A stretch of 23,702 nucleotides of DNA, from positions 1 through 23,702 of the forward strand of contig JALWSW010000097.1 in assembly GCA_027080125.1 (NCBI GenBank), read 5' to 3'. The stretch comes from Campylobacterales bacterium. GTDB lineage: Bacteria > Campylobacterota_A > Desulfurellia > JAADFJ01. Positions 1 through 7,311 of this stretch are shown piece after piece (positions within the stretch are counted from its first letter, which is position 1; every line of letters begins with the position of its first letter). The notes below the pieces were generated by a model. It ran no database searches. It was not told where the DNA came from and saw only the letters and a program-made list of their open reading frames with translations. The position numbers and the translations under genes are program-made.

Positions 1-773
1 TCAGGAGAAAGGCATCCTCCGAGATCGGCAAGATAAAGCTGTCTTAAGGCGGCAAGAAACGAAAATTGTCCCAAATTTAAATAGCTTTTAAGCGCCGCAT
101 CGTATCTGGAATTTGCCCAATCATAGCTTCCGCAGTCAACAACCGCCCCTCCAATAGCTCTTCCGTGCCCTGAGAGCATTTTTGTGGCTGAATATACAAC
201 AATATCGGCACCATATGATTTTCCGTTAAAGATGTACGGGGTCACCGTAGAGTCTACAACCAGAGGCAGAACGCCTTTTATTGATGCCAACTCTTTGATA
301 TTACTCACCTTTATGGAAGGATTACCGATAGTCTCCACAAAAATGAATGCAGCCTCATCGGTGATTATTCGCCGCAATTCATCGACCGAATCGAAAAATA
401 GGGTCTCAACGCCGAAATTACTCAAAATTTTTGTAAAAAGCGAATATGTTCCTCCAAAAATCGAACTGCTTGCCAATATCTTCTTTTTTGAGGAACAAAG
501 CAGCATCGAAACTGCACTGATTGCTGCCATTCCGGAGCCAAATGCCACCGTTCCAATGCCATCCTCAAGCAGATTGATCTGAGACTCAAGCATCATAACT
601 GTCGGGTTGCCTATACGCGTATAGACAAAACCGGCTTTTTTTGAACTGAAAATATCTGATACCGATTTGGCATCATGCGCAAAAGAGGATGCCCTGTATA
701 AAGGTGCTATAGTTGAGCCGAACTGGTCAGATACCAAAGGATGCACAAGACGGCTTTTTTTTGTAATTGACAC
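1..773 (-). CDS. metY: O-acetylhomoserine sulfhydrylase-like PLP enzyme (3' part outside window)
   Basis: The first 257 residues of a Cys/Met-metabolism PLP-dependent enzyme are visible; the frame stays open to the window edge, and the family is usually about 425 residues. Such enzymes make homocysteine from O-acetylhomoserine and sulfide in the cytosol. Visible motifs are VYTRIGNPT (substrate and cofactor region), GSGMAAIS, and the PLP-lysine motif YSATK with K198, followed by GHGRAIGG and ALRQLYLADLGGCLSP, which resembles O-acetylhomoserine sulfhydrylases. The stretch between the IGG motif and ADLGG looks shorter than in typical members. The start is GTG at 773, preceded by AGGAGG at 784-779 with 5-nt spacing; this site overlaps the cysK stop codon, so the two genes are probably translated from one mRNA. 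Cystathionine gamma-synthase or gamma-lyase remains possible, but the context and the LADLG region favour MetY. Confidence 0.82.
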   Translation of the reverse strand, partial: MSITKKSRLVHPLVSDQFGSTIAPLYRASSFAHDAKSVSDIFSSKKAGFVYTRIGNPTVMMLESQINLLEDGIGTVAFGSGMAAISAVSMLLCSSKKKILASSSIFGGTYSLFTKILSNFGVETLFFDSVDELRRIITDEAAFIFVETIGNPSIKVSNIKELASIKGVLPLVVDSTVTPYIFNGKSYGADIVVYSATKMLSGHGRAIGGAVVDCGSYDWANSRYDAALKSYLNLGQFSFLAALRQLYLADLGGCLSP

Positions 774-782
774 AACAACCTC

Positions 783-1697
783 CTATTCTTTATAAAGTCC
801 AACGGATAAATATCTTTCGCCGGTATCAGGAAGAAGCACCACAATCTTTTTATCGCTATTTACACGTTTAGCGATCTGAAGAGCCGCAAAAGCAGCTGCA
901 CCTGAGGAGATACCGGCAATAATCCCTTCTTTTTTTGCAAGCAATCTCGAGGTTTTATACGCATCCTCGTTTTTCACCCTGATTATCTCATCTATAACCG
1001 ATCTATCCAAGACCTTCGGGATAAAGCCGGCACCAATTCCCTGAATCATATGCGGACCAGGCTTGCCGCCTGAGAGCACCGCCGAATCTGCCGGTTCTAC
1101 CGCAATAATCTTTATATCCGGCTTTAGCTCTTTGAGTTTTTGACCAACACCTGTTATTGTGCCTCCGGTTCCGACACCGGCAACAAAAATGTCAACATCT
1201 CCATCGGTATCGCGCCAGATTTCAAGCGCTGTAGTTTTTCTGTGTATAGCAGGATTTGCAGGGTTTTCAAACTGCTGAAGTATTATGCTGTTTGGGGTTT
1301 CAGCCTTTATCTCAAGCGCTTTATCGATTGAGCCTTTCATACCTTTATGAGCCGGGGTTAAGACAAGTTCCGCACCAAGGGCTGCCAATAGATCTCTTCT
1401 CTCCATTGACATGCTGTCTGGCATGGTGAGGATAAGCCTGTAACCTTTTATAGCGCAGATATAGCTCAACGCTATACCGGTGTTGCCGCTGGTTGGCTCT
1501 ATTATGGTAGTATCTTTATTGATAAGACCTTTTTGCTCGGCATCGGCAATCATCGCCAGTCCTATTCTGTCTTTGACGCTTCCCATCGGATTGAACGATT
1601 CAAGTTTTGCAATAAGATTGCCTTTTTCGACAATACGCGAAAGGCACACCATCGGAGTATTACCTATCAAATCCAAACTGCTCTGAAAAATTCTCAT
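783..1697 (-). CDS. cysK: cysteine synthase (O-acetylserine sulfhydrylase)
   Basis: This 304-residue enzyme makes cysteine from O-acetylserine and sulfide using PLP, in the cytosol. The length is normal for CysK. Visible landmarks are GNTP at 12-15, the PLP lysine K42 in GSVKDR, the substrate loop PTSGNTG at 68-74, the phosphate-binding GTGGT at 176-180, the SSG turn near 264-266 and the C-terminal PDTGERYLS. The PTSGN loop and absence of a regulatory domain argue against cystathionine beta-synthase. The ATG at 1697 has an AGGAGG site (1708-1703) 5 nt upstream. The downstream metY-like gene starts 9 nt after its stop. The upstream region has a near-consensus promoter overlapped by a 36-bp inverted repeat, suggesting repression in response to sulfur or cysteine status (inferred). 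Confidence 0.96.
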   Translation of the reverse strand: MRIFQSSLDLIGNTPMVCLSRIVEKGNLIAKLESFNPMGSVKDRIGLAMIADAEQKGLINKDTTIIEPTSGNTGIALSYICAIKGYRLILTMPDSMSMERRDLLAALGAELVLTPAHKGMKGSIDKALEIKAETPNSIILQQFENPANPAIHRKTTALEIWRDTDGDVDIFVAGVGTGGTITGVGQKLKELKPDIKIIAVEPADSAVLSGGKPGPHMIQGIGAGFIPKVLDRSVIDEIIRVKNEDAYKTSRLLAKKEGIIAGISSGAAAFAALQIAKRVNSDKKIVVLLPDTGERYLSVGLYKE

Positions 1698-1707
1698 AGC
1701 TGCCTCC

Positions 1708-1743
1708 TAATTACCTAAAAAATAGGTGTATTTTAGGTAATTA
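1708..1743. promoter_or_regulatory. 36-bp inverted repeat, candidate operator of cysK-metY
   Basis: On the plus strand the left arm is TAATTACCTAAAA (1708-1720), the spacer is 10 nt, and the right arm is TTTTAGGTAATTA (1731-1743); the 13-bp arms pair perfectly. It overlaps the cysK -10 box (1740-1745), covers the expected start site near 1733 and reaches the first base of the Shine-Dalgarno site. Since transcription would begin inside the repeat, the full hairpin cannot form in the mRNA, so a DNA-level repressor site is the better reading. A second ACCTA half-site occurs in the centre (minus strand), giving ACCTA-N5-TAGGT as well. The regulator is unknown; an Rrf2-type (CymR/IscR-like) factor is only a guess from the gene content. 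Confidence 0.7.
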
Positions 1744-1767
1744 TAGCCGGTCGGATAGATTTGTCAA
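1740..1767 (-). promoter_or_regulatory. sigma-70 type promoter of cysK-metY
   Basis: Read on the minus strand, a perfect -35 TTGACA (1767-1762) is followed by a 16-nt spacer and a perfect -10 TATAAT (1745-1740). The predicted start near 1733 gives a leader of about 36 nt, too short for a typical riboswitch or T-box. The inverted repeat at 1708-1743 overlaps the -10 box. Confidence 0.8.
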
Positions 1768-1789
1768 GAAAAAAGTCCTAATTTGTAAA
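1761..1789 (+). promoter_or_regulatory. possible promoter of the trmL-aroA run
   Basis: TTGTCA (1761-1766), 17 nt, then TGTAAA (1784-1789) gives a weak but correctly spaced sigma-70 match. Its -35 hexamer overlaps the opposite-strand cysK -35, because TTGTCAA reads as TTGACAA on the other strand. A TATAAA at 1803-1808 is an alternative -10, but it would leave almost no leader and lacks a matching -35. This is a weak prediction. Confidence 0.35.
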
Positions 1790-1818
1790 AATAATTTCCG
1801 GGTATAAAATGGCTGATT

Positions 1819-2295
1819 ATGAATATCGTTCTGGTTGAACCCGAGATTGCCCCAAATACGGGAAATATTGCAAGATTAGCAGCAGCAACAGGCGCAAGAC
1901 TGCTGCTTGTAAAACCGTTTGGATTTTCTCTTACCGACAAAGCGCTCAAGCGAGCCGGGCTTGATTACTGGAGATCGCTTGATATTAAAATCTATGATTC
2001 GCTTGAGGAATTTTTAAGCAGGGCGCCAAAAGAAAAGTTGTTTCTTTTCAGCACAAAAGTTGCTAAACCGCTTTGGGATATAAACTATCCAAATGATGCG
2101 TATCTTGTGTTCGGTCCTGAGACAAGGGGGCTTCCGAAAGAGCTTTTGAACAGATTTAGTTCCCATTGCCTTAGGATTCCAATGAGAAAAAACAGCAGGT
2201 CGCTCAATCTGAGCAATTCCGTTGCCATTGCGGTCTATGAGGTTATAAGGCAAAGAAGACAAACGACAAATTTTAGATTGTTTATTAAAGATTAG
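1819..2295 (+). CDS. trmL: tRNA (cytidine/uridine-34 2'-O)-methyltransferase TrmL
   Basis: This 158-residue SPOUT-fold methyltransferase transfers a methyl group from SAM to the 2'-OH of the wobble nucleotide of tRNA-Leu isoacceptors (family knowledge). All three SPOUT motifs are visible: PNTGNIARL at 12-20, FGPETRGLP at 98-106, and IPM plus SRSLNLSNSVAI at 120-137, which form the knotted SAM pocket. The length matches the stand-alone TrmL/YibK type, with no extra RNA-binding domain. The ATG at 1819 is the natural N-terminus (MNIVLVEPEIAPNTGN), but no clear Shine-Dalgarno site precedes it; the bases before it are A/T-rich with only CCGGG near 1798. It heads the plus-strand run, 36 nt ahead of leuD. 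Confidence 0.94.
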   Translation: MNIVLVEPEIAPNTGNIARLAAATGARLLLVKPFGFSLTDKALKRAGLDYWRSLDIKIYDSLEEFLSRAPKEKLFLFSTKVAKPLWDINYPNDAYLVFGPETRGLPKELLNRFSSHCLRIPMRKNSRSLNLSNSVAIAVYEVIRQRRQTTNFRLFIKD

Positions 2296-2331
2296 TTGTT
2301 AAAATAAAGCTAAAAAGGTTCAGGGGGCAAT

Positions 2332-2829
2332 ATGAAATTTAGCGGAAAAGTATGGAAATTCGGCGACAATATTGATACGGATGTAATTATTCCTGCCAGA
2401 TATCTCAACAGCTCGGACCCGAATATTCTCGCATCCCATGTTATGGAAGATATTGATGAGCAGTTCAGCAAAAAGGTTAAAGCCGGAGACATTATTGTAG
2501 CCGGCGAAAATTTCGGATGCGGCTCAAGCAGAGAGCATGCTCCGATTGCAATTAAGGCTGCGGGAATAAAATGCGTCATTGCAAAAAGTTTTGCCAGAAT
2601 CTTCTTTAGAAATTCGTTCAATATGGGACTCTTAATCATAGAATCCGACGCTGCCGAGGAAATAAATCAATCCGATATTATAACAGTTGATACCCAAAAG
2701 GGTGAAATTCATGATAAAACTATTGGCAAAAGCTGGAAAATCGGCAAGCTTCCCGATTTTATACAGGAGCTTGTGGAAGCAGGAGGCTTAATGAATTACG
2801 CAAAAAAACTGGAAGGTGAAAATGTCTGA
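2332..2829 (+). CDS. leuD: 3-isopropylmalate dehydratase small subunit
   Basis: LeuD (165 residues) forms the swivel domain of isopropylmalate isomerase, which converts 2-isopropylmalate to 3-isopropylmalate in leucine synthesis together with the [4Fe-4S] subunit LeuC. The motif FGCGSSREHAP at 61-71 and the N-terminal GDNIDTDVIIPARY are diagnostic. The short length fits the class of about 165 residues related to homoaconitase small subunits, rather than the enterobacterial type of about 200. A GGGGG site stands just upstream of ATG 2332. The partner leuC is not adjacent: trmL is upstream and leuB follows, so LeuC must be encoded elsewhere. The leuD 3' end overlaps the leuB start by 8 nt. Confidence 0.95.
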   Translation: MKFSGKVWKFGDNIDTDVIIPARYLNSSDPNILASHVMEDIDEQFSKKVKAGDIIVAGENFGCGSSREHAPIAIKAAGIKCVIAKSFARIFFRNSFNMGLLIIESDAAEEINQSDIITVDTQKGEIHDKTIGKSWKIGKLPDFIQELVEAGGLMNYAKKLEGENV

Positions 2830-3895
2830 ATTTGATATATCGATTATGCCAGGAGATGGCATCGGTCCTGAAATTATGGAGCAAGCTCTTGGGGTTCTTG
2901 ATAAAATAGCTAAAAAATTCTCACATAAATTTAACTACAAGACAGTTTATATCGGCGGCTGCTCAATAGATAAATTCGGAAAACCTATTACCGATGAGAC
3001 AATAGCAACGGTACTATCAACAGATGCGCTTCTATTTTCGTCAGTCGGAGGCGAAAAATGGGATAATCTTGCTCAGGATATGCGACCTGAGGCGGGACTT
3101 CTTGCAATAAGAAAAGCCATTTTAGGTTATGCCAATCTTCGACCCATAAAAATCTTCCCGTCAATGGAGAGCTTCTCGACTCTGAAACCTGAGGTAATCA
3201 GCGGAATCGATATGATTATCGTCAGAGAACTGGTGAGCGGAATCTACTTTGGAGAACCTAAGGGTGTTGTTAGTCTTCCTGACGGAACCAGAAAAGGATT
3301 CAACACGATGGCATATAAAGATTACGAAATCGAACGAATCGCAAAAATTGCGTTTGATCTGGCGCAAAAAAGGGGAAAAAAGGTAACAAGCGTGGACAAG
3401 GCAAATGTTCTTGATGTTTCAACGCTATGGAGAGATGTGGTAAGCGAGGTTCACAAAGATTATTCCGATGTGGAACTTGAATTTATGTATGTGGATAATG
3501 CGGCAATGCAGCTTGTAAGAAATCCGTCGCAATTTGACGTAATTCTGGCGGGAAATCTCTTTGGAGATATACTCTCGGATGAGGCTTCCATGATCACCGG
3601 ATCTCTGGGGATGCTGCCCTCTGCGGCGATTGGGGGAGATGTCGGAATGTTTGAGCCGGTTCACGGTTCGGCACCGGATATAGCAGGAAAGGGGATAGCC
3701 AATCCGATCGGTCAGATTATAACAACCGCAATGATGCTCAGATACGGGCTCAACCTTGAAACCGAAGCCGAGGCAGTGGAAAAAGCTGTAGCAGACACAT
3801 TAAAGGCAGGATACCGAACTGCAGATATTTTCAGAGAATCAAACAAGAAGGTAAGCACTGCTCAGATGGGAGAGGCGATAATCGAGAGAATATGA
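2822..3895 (+). CDS. leuB: 3-isopropylmalate dehydrogenase
   Basis: LeuB oxidises and decarboxylates 3-isopropylmalate to 2-oxoisocaproate with NAD+, the third step of leucine synthesis. At 357 residues it has the family's usual size. Visible motifs include GDGIGPE at 11-17, RELVSGIYFGEP (substrate arginine), VDKANVLDVSTLWR (catalytic lysine region), the metal-binding NLFGDILSDEAS, and EPVHGSAPDIAGKGIANP near the cofactor site. I chose ATG 2822, not GTG 2816, because the site GGAAGG at 2811-2816 has correct 5-nt spacing and MSEFDISIMPGDG is the normal N-terminus. It overlaps the leuD end by 8 nt and the next gene by 4 nt (ATGA), so translation is likely coupled. Confidence 0.96.
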   Translation: MSEFDISIMPGDGIGPEIMEQALGVLDKIAKKFSHKFNYKTVYIGGCSIDKFGKPITDETIATVLSTDALLFSSVGGEKWDNLAQDMRPEAGLLAIRKAILGYANLRPIKIFPSMESFSTLKPEVISGIDMIIVRELVSGIYFGEPKGVVSLPDGTRKGFNTMAYKDYEIERIAKIAFDLAQKRGKKVTSVDKANVLDVSTLWRDVVSEVHKDYSDVELEFMYVDNAAMQLVRNPSQFDVILAGNLFGDILSDEASMITGSLGMLPSAAIGGDVGMFEPVHGSAPDIAGKGIANPIGQIITTAMMLRYGLNLETEAEAVEKAVADTLKAGYRTADIFRESNKKVSTAQMGEAIIERI

Positions 3896-4365
3896 AAATA
3901 GCAATTTGCTCTGATTCACATGATAATATGACAAATATAGAACGGATGATTGAGTCCGCACTGAAGCATAAAATAGATATCCTGATTCATCTTGGAGACT
4001 TTGTTGCGCCATTTGCCATTAAACCGTTTAGCAGGTTAAAAAATTTTGTAGGTATTCTGGGAAACAATGATGGAGAGCTGATAGGTTTAAATAGCGTTGC
4101 AAAAGGAAGTTTAAAAAAGGGACCGATAGAGACCGAAATCGGCGGAAAATCGTTTCTTCTTATGCATGAGCCGTTTGCGCTTGAAAAACTGTCATCGCAG
4201 TTCGATTACGTATGTTACGGACATACCCATCACCCGGAAATAACAAAAACCAAACGCGGCGCAATAATAAATCCGGGGGAGCTGTGCGGCTATCTAACTG
4301 GAACTGCAAGCTGGGTGATTCTTGATACTAAAGCGTCTGATATCAAACTTATAACAAAAATATAG
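3892..4365 (+). CDS. YfcE/MJ0936-family metallophosphoesterase
   Basis: This 157-residue calcineurin-like phosphoesterase has the complete two-metal signature: D8 and H10 (SDSHDN), D36 (HLGD), GNND at 57-60, H92 in MHE, and GHTH at 110-113. Characterised members hydrolyse artificial phosphodiesters, and their physiological substrate is generally unknown. No signal peptide is visible, so it should be cytosolic. Its ATG overlaps the leuB stop by 4 nt (ATGA), and the next gene follows after 9 nt with a strong AGGAGG that overlaps this gene's TAG stop. The operon position suggests housekeeping co-expression rather than a specific role in leucine synthesis. I do not assign a symbol. Confidence 0.9.
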   Translation: MKIAICSDSHDNMTNIERMIESALKHKIDILIHLGDFVAPFAIKPFSRLKNFVGILGNNDGELIGLNSVAKGSLKKGPIETEIGGKSFLLMHEPFALEKLSSQFDYVCYGHTHHPEITKTKRGAIINPGELCGYLTGTASWVILDTKASDIKLITKI

Positions 4366-4374
4366 GAGGTTATT

Positions 4375-5322
4375 ATGGCAAAAATTCTCCTTACAAGACG
4401 GTTTCCGGAAAACGGCATTAAACTTTTAAGCTCCAAACATCAGCTTGATATTTCCGATAATCCGATGAGCTATGAGGAACTTTACGAGAAGATCGAAAAA
4501 TACGACGGGGTTGTAAGCATGCTTTCGGACAGATTCGACAAAGCAATGATAGAGAAAGCAAAGCGGCTCAAAATTATCAGCAATTATGCGGTAGGGTATG
4601 ACAATATCGATATGAAAGCTGCAAAAGATCAAAATATTACCGTTACAAATACCCCCGATGTGCTGACTGAAGCTACCGCAGAACTGACTTTTGCGCTTAT
4701 TCTTGCGGTATCGCGAAGACTGCTTGAGGGTGACAGATTTGTAAAAGACGGGAAATTTAAAGGCTGGGAACCGCTTCTTCTGCTTGGCAAAGAGGTAAGC
4801 GGCGCAAATCTCGGCGTTATCGGATTCGGAAGGATAGGACAGGCGGTTGCAAGACGGGCAAAAGGATTTTTGATGAATATCTTTTATTATCAAAGAAACC
4901 GTAACATCGATGCTGAAAGAGAATACGATGCATCGTTTTTGCCTCTTGACGAGCTTTTAGCAAAATCGGATATCATAAGCATCAATGCTCCGTTAAACAA
5001 AGAAAGTTATCATCTCATAAACAAAGAAAGATTGTCCATGATAAAAAAAGGCGCCGTTATTGTGAATACGGGCAGAGGCGCAATAATAGATGAAAAGGAG
5101 CTGGCAAACGCACTGAAATCGGGCAAACTGGCTGGTGCAGGACTTGATGTTTACGAGTATGAACCGACAGTTACAAAAGAACTTTTGAAAATGAATAATG
5201 TGATGCTGCTTCCTCATCTTGGAAGCAGCACGGTAAAAACAAGGGAGAAGATGGCAAAGATGGCTGCGAACTCCATAATCGACTATTTTGACGGGAAAAA
5301 ACCGGCTCATATCGTAGAATGA
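4375..5322 (+). CDS. D-2-hydroxyacid dehydrogenase, glyoxylate/hydroxypyruvate reductase type
   Basis: A 315-residue D-isomer-specific 2-hydroxyacid dehydrogenase. It has the substrate loop YAVGYDNID at 71-79, the Rossmann motif GFGRIG at 150-155, and a catalytic triad in the expected order: R234 (NTGRG), E263 (EYEP) and H281 (LPHLGS). The N-terminus (ILLTRRFPENGIKLL) and the segments around TEATAELTFALILAVSRR resemble GyaR-like glyoxylate reductases more than the longer SerA, and there is no C-terminal ACT domain. Arginines after the second Rossmann strand (YYQRNR) hint at NADPH use, which is inference. A 3-phosphoglycerate or other 2-ketoacid substrate cannot be excluded. A perfect AGGAGG lies before ATG 4375; the end overlaps kdsD by 4 nt. 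Confidence 0.88.
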   Translation: MAKILLTRRFPENGIKLLSSKHQLDISDNPMSYEELYEKIEKYDGVVSMLSDRFDKAMIEKAKRLKIISNYAVGYDNIDMKAAKDQNITVTNTPDVLTEATAELTFALILAVSRRLLEGDRFVKDGKFKGWEPLLLLGKEVSGANLGVIGFGRIGQAVARRAKGFLMNIFYYQRNRNIDAEREYDASFLPLDELLAKSDIISINAPLNKESYHLINKERLSMIKKGAVIVNTGRGAIIDEKELANALKSGKLAGAGLDVYEYEPTVTKELLKMNNVMLLPHLGSSTVKTREKMAKMAANSIIDYFDGKKPAHIVE

Positions 5323-6287
5323 AAGATATAAAACAACTGGCAAAAGAAGCAATAAAGATAGAGGCTCAGGCTGTAGCAAAGCTTGTTGACAGAATTGATG
5401 AGAATTTCGAAGCGGCGGTTGAGGCAATTTACAACACAAAAGGCAAAGTAGTGGTAACCGGCGTTGGCAAATCCGGCTTAATCGGAAAAAAGATAGCAGC
5501 CACACTATCAAGCACGGGAACTCCTTCGATTTTTCTTCATCCGACAGATGCGGCTCACGGAGATCTCGGAGCCATAATGAGAGATGATCTGGTTATTGCA
5601 CTTTCAAAAAGCGGCAATAGCGACGAGCTTATAACAATCATCCCTGCTATCAAGCGATTCGGTATAAAACTGATAGCAATAATAGGAAACAAAAATTCAC
5701 AACTTGCAAAGCTGGCTGATATCGTTCTTGACGGCTCTGTCGCAAAAGAAGCCTGCCCTCTGGGAGTTGCTCCCACAACCTCAACAACGGTTTCTCTTGT
5801 TATAGGCGATGCAATTGCGGTGGCTCTGATTGAAAAAAGAGGCTTCAGTAAAGACGATTTTTCCTCATTTCACCCCTCAGGTGCTTTGGGCAGAAAGCTG
5901 CTCTACAAGGTTGCCGATCTGATGCATACCGACAGCGAGCTTCCTTCTGTCAATCTGAATACGGATATGAACAATCTGATATACGAGATATCTTCAAAAC
6001 GACTTGGAATGACAACTGTTGTAAATGATGACGGGTCATTAGCAGGCATCATCACAGACGGAGATATAAGACGGGCAATTGAAAAAAATATAAACAATAT
6101 TTCCGCGCTTAAAGCAAAAGACATACTGACCAGATCACCGAAAATTATAGATAAGGATGCTATGGCGATAAAAGCGGCAAATATTATGGAAAATTACAAA
6201 ATAACAAGCATTGTGATAACCGATGAGAAGAATCGTCCGGCAGGGATAATTCATATGCACGACCTTCTTGAAGCAGGGATACTTTAG
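5319..6287 (+). CDS. kdsD: D-arabinose 5-phosphate isomerase (KpsF/GutQ family)
   Basis: This 322-residue enzyme interconverts ribulose 5-phosphate and arabinose 5-phosphate, the first committed step toward Kdo for lipopolysaccharide. It has an N-terminal SIS sugar-isomerase domain (about 30-190) and two C-terminal CBS domains (about 200-320). By my alignment with the E. coli enzyme from memory, the four residues proposed for catalysis are all kept: K51 (GVGKSG), E103 (SGNSDE), E144 (AKEACPLG) and H185 (FHPSGALGR). The ATG overlaps the preceding stop (ATGA) with only a weak ribosome site, which suggests coupling. The stop abuts the kdsC start exactly. The Kdo context favours KdsD over a capsule-specific KpsF or sugar-alcohol GutQ paralogue. 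Confidence 0.95.
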   Translation: MKDIKQLAKEAIKIEAQAVAKLVDRIDENFEAAVEAIYNTKGKVVVTGVGKSGLIGKKIAATLSSTGTPSIFLHPTDAAHGDLGAIMRDDLVIALSKSGNSDELITIIPAIKRFGIKLIAIIGNKNSQLAKLADIVLDGSVAKEACPLGVAPTTSTTVSLVIGDAIAVALIEKRGFSKDDFSSFHPSGALGRKLLYKVADLMHTDSELPSVNLNTDMNNLIYEISSKRLGMTTVVNDDGSLAGIITDGDIRRAIEKNINNISALKAKDILTRSPKIIDKDAMAIKAANIMENYKITSIVITDEKNRPAGIIHMHDLLEAGIL

Positions 6288-6785
6288 ATGATAAAGCTGA
6301 TTTTATCAGATATCGACGGGGTTATGACTGACGGCAGAATTATAATTTCCGAGTCAGGTGAGCTGACCGCATTCTTTGATGTCAGAGACGGGCATATGAT
6401 TAAGATGGCTCAAAAGGCAGGGCTGATTATAGGAGTAATCACAGGAAGAGCAAGTCGGGCAAATCTATATAGGATGAGCGAACTTGGCATAACCGAAATT
6501 TATCAGAGATGTCATAAAAAACTACCTGTTGCAGAAGAGATTATAAAAAAATACGGACTCTCTTGGGAGCAAACCGCCTATATCGGAGATGACCTGATAG
6601 ATATTCCGGTGCTCAGAAAGGCGGGTTTTTCCGCTGCTCCCGCAGATGCGGCAGAGGAGGTAAAGCAATATGTAGATTTCGTATCAAATTACAAAGGCGG
6701 AAGAGGTGCATTGCGGGAAATAATAATTACGATCCTCAAAAAAAACGCTCAATGGCAGATAGCTCTAAACGACTATTTAGAATAA
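6288..6785 (+). CDS. kdsC: 3-deoxy-D-manno-octulosonate 8-phosphate phosphatase
   Basis: KdsC is a HAD-superfamily phosphatase (165 residues, C0 type without a cap domain) that releases phosphate from Kdo 8-phosphate. The nucleophile and acid pair is D8 and D10 in DIDGVMTDG; the threonine motif is ITGRAS; the third motif has a conserved lysine in CHKKLP; and GDDLIDIPV binds magnesium. The terminal SNYKGGRGALREI matches the family's tetramer-contacting tail. ATG 6288 follows the kdsD TAG directly, with AGGGA upstream. KdsA, which supplies the substrate, and KdsB, which activates Kdo, are not in the window. The 3' end overlaps the lptC start by 34 nt in another frame. Confidence 0.95.
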   Translation: MIKLILSDIDGVMTDGRIIISESGELTAFFDVRDGHMIKMAQKAGLIIGVITGRASRANLYRMSELGITEIYQRCHKKLPVAEEIIKKYGLSWEQTAYIGDDLIDIPVLRKAGFSAAPADAAEEVKQYVDFVSNYKGGRGALREIIITILKKNAQWQIALNDYLE

Positions 6786-7309
6786 AAATCTATCGATTTT
6801 TCATATTCGCAATACTTTTTATAACGGCTGTTTCGGTTATCGTTTCATTTCTTGAAAAAAAATACAGCACGGTGGCAGGTTCGCCAAGTTTAACAAAAAG
6901 CGAAATAAAAAATTTCAGATACAAAAAGATAAAAAACGGCAAAATCCTCTACAGCATAGCCGCTCCTGCGGTTAAAATCAAAGGCAACCGATATATCCTG
7001 AAAAATCCGAGGGTTGTCTATTTTTCAAAAAAAAGAAAATATAAGATGAGATCTGAGAAAGCCGTTTACTACAGAAACGGAAATATGGAAGCATCGGGAA
7101 AGATAACGATAAAAACAAGCGACGGTTATCTCATATCAACCGAATACATCAAATATAACGGGAAAACAAGAAAAATAGTTGCACCGAAAAAGATAAAGCT
7201 TATCGGAAATAAGATTAAAGGAAGCGGAAAGGATGCAACAATCGACATAAACAGAGGAATCCTGATCGTAAATAAAAATGTCAAAATAAAGCTGAAAGAA
7301 ATAAGGTGA
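6752..7309 (+). CDS. lptC: LptC-like LPS export protein, inner-membrane anchored
   Basis: This 185-residue protein has a short basic N-terminus, one membrane helix (about 14-34), and a beta-rich repeat region resembling the LptC/OstA fold. LptC passes LPS from the LptB2FG transporter to periplasmic LptA. Size, topology and position right after kdsC, where lptC commonly lies, support the call; sequence motifs are weak. The soluble part is unusually basic: I count about 40 Lys+Arg against 9 Asp+Glu. ATG 6752 lies inside kdsC (34-nt overlap) and has no clear Shine-Dalgarno site, so coupling to kdsC is likely. The usual neighbours lptA and lptB do not follow; aroA does, 2 nt after the stop. Confidence 0.78.
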   Translation: MADSSKRLFRIKIYRFFIFAILFITAVSVIVSFLEKKYSTVAGSPSLTKSEIKNFRYKKIKNGKILYSIAAPAVKIKGNRYILKNPRVVYFSKKRKYKMRSEKAVYYRNGNMEASGKITIKTSDGYLISTEYIKYNGKTRKIVAPKKIKLIGNKIKGSGKDATIDINRGILIVNKNVKIKLKEIR

Positions 7310-7311
7310 TT

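Noticed and set aside
184..582. Plus-strand open frame of 132 codons at the left edge
   Set aside because: It lies antisense to the metY-like gene, which has clear PLP-enzyme motifs in the minus-strand frame; the plus-strand translation shows no recognisable family.
1698..1733. Riboswitch or T-box in the cysK leader
   Set aside because: The predicted leader is only about 36 nt and contains just a 5-bp hairpin (ACCUA/UAGGU); too short for any known sulfur or methionine riboswitch.
4993..5511. Long minus-strand open frame (172 codons) across the dehydrogenase-kdsD junction
   Set aside because: It spans two well-supported plus-strand genes; its leucine-, serine- and phenylalanine-rich translation looks like the antisense reflection of A-rich codons, with no motif.
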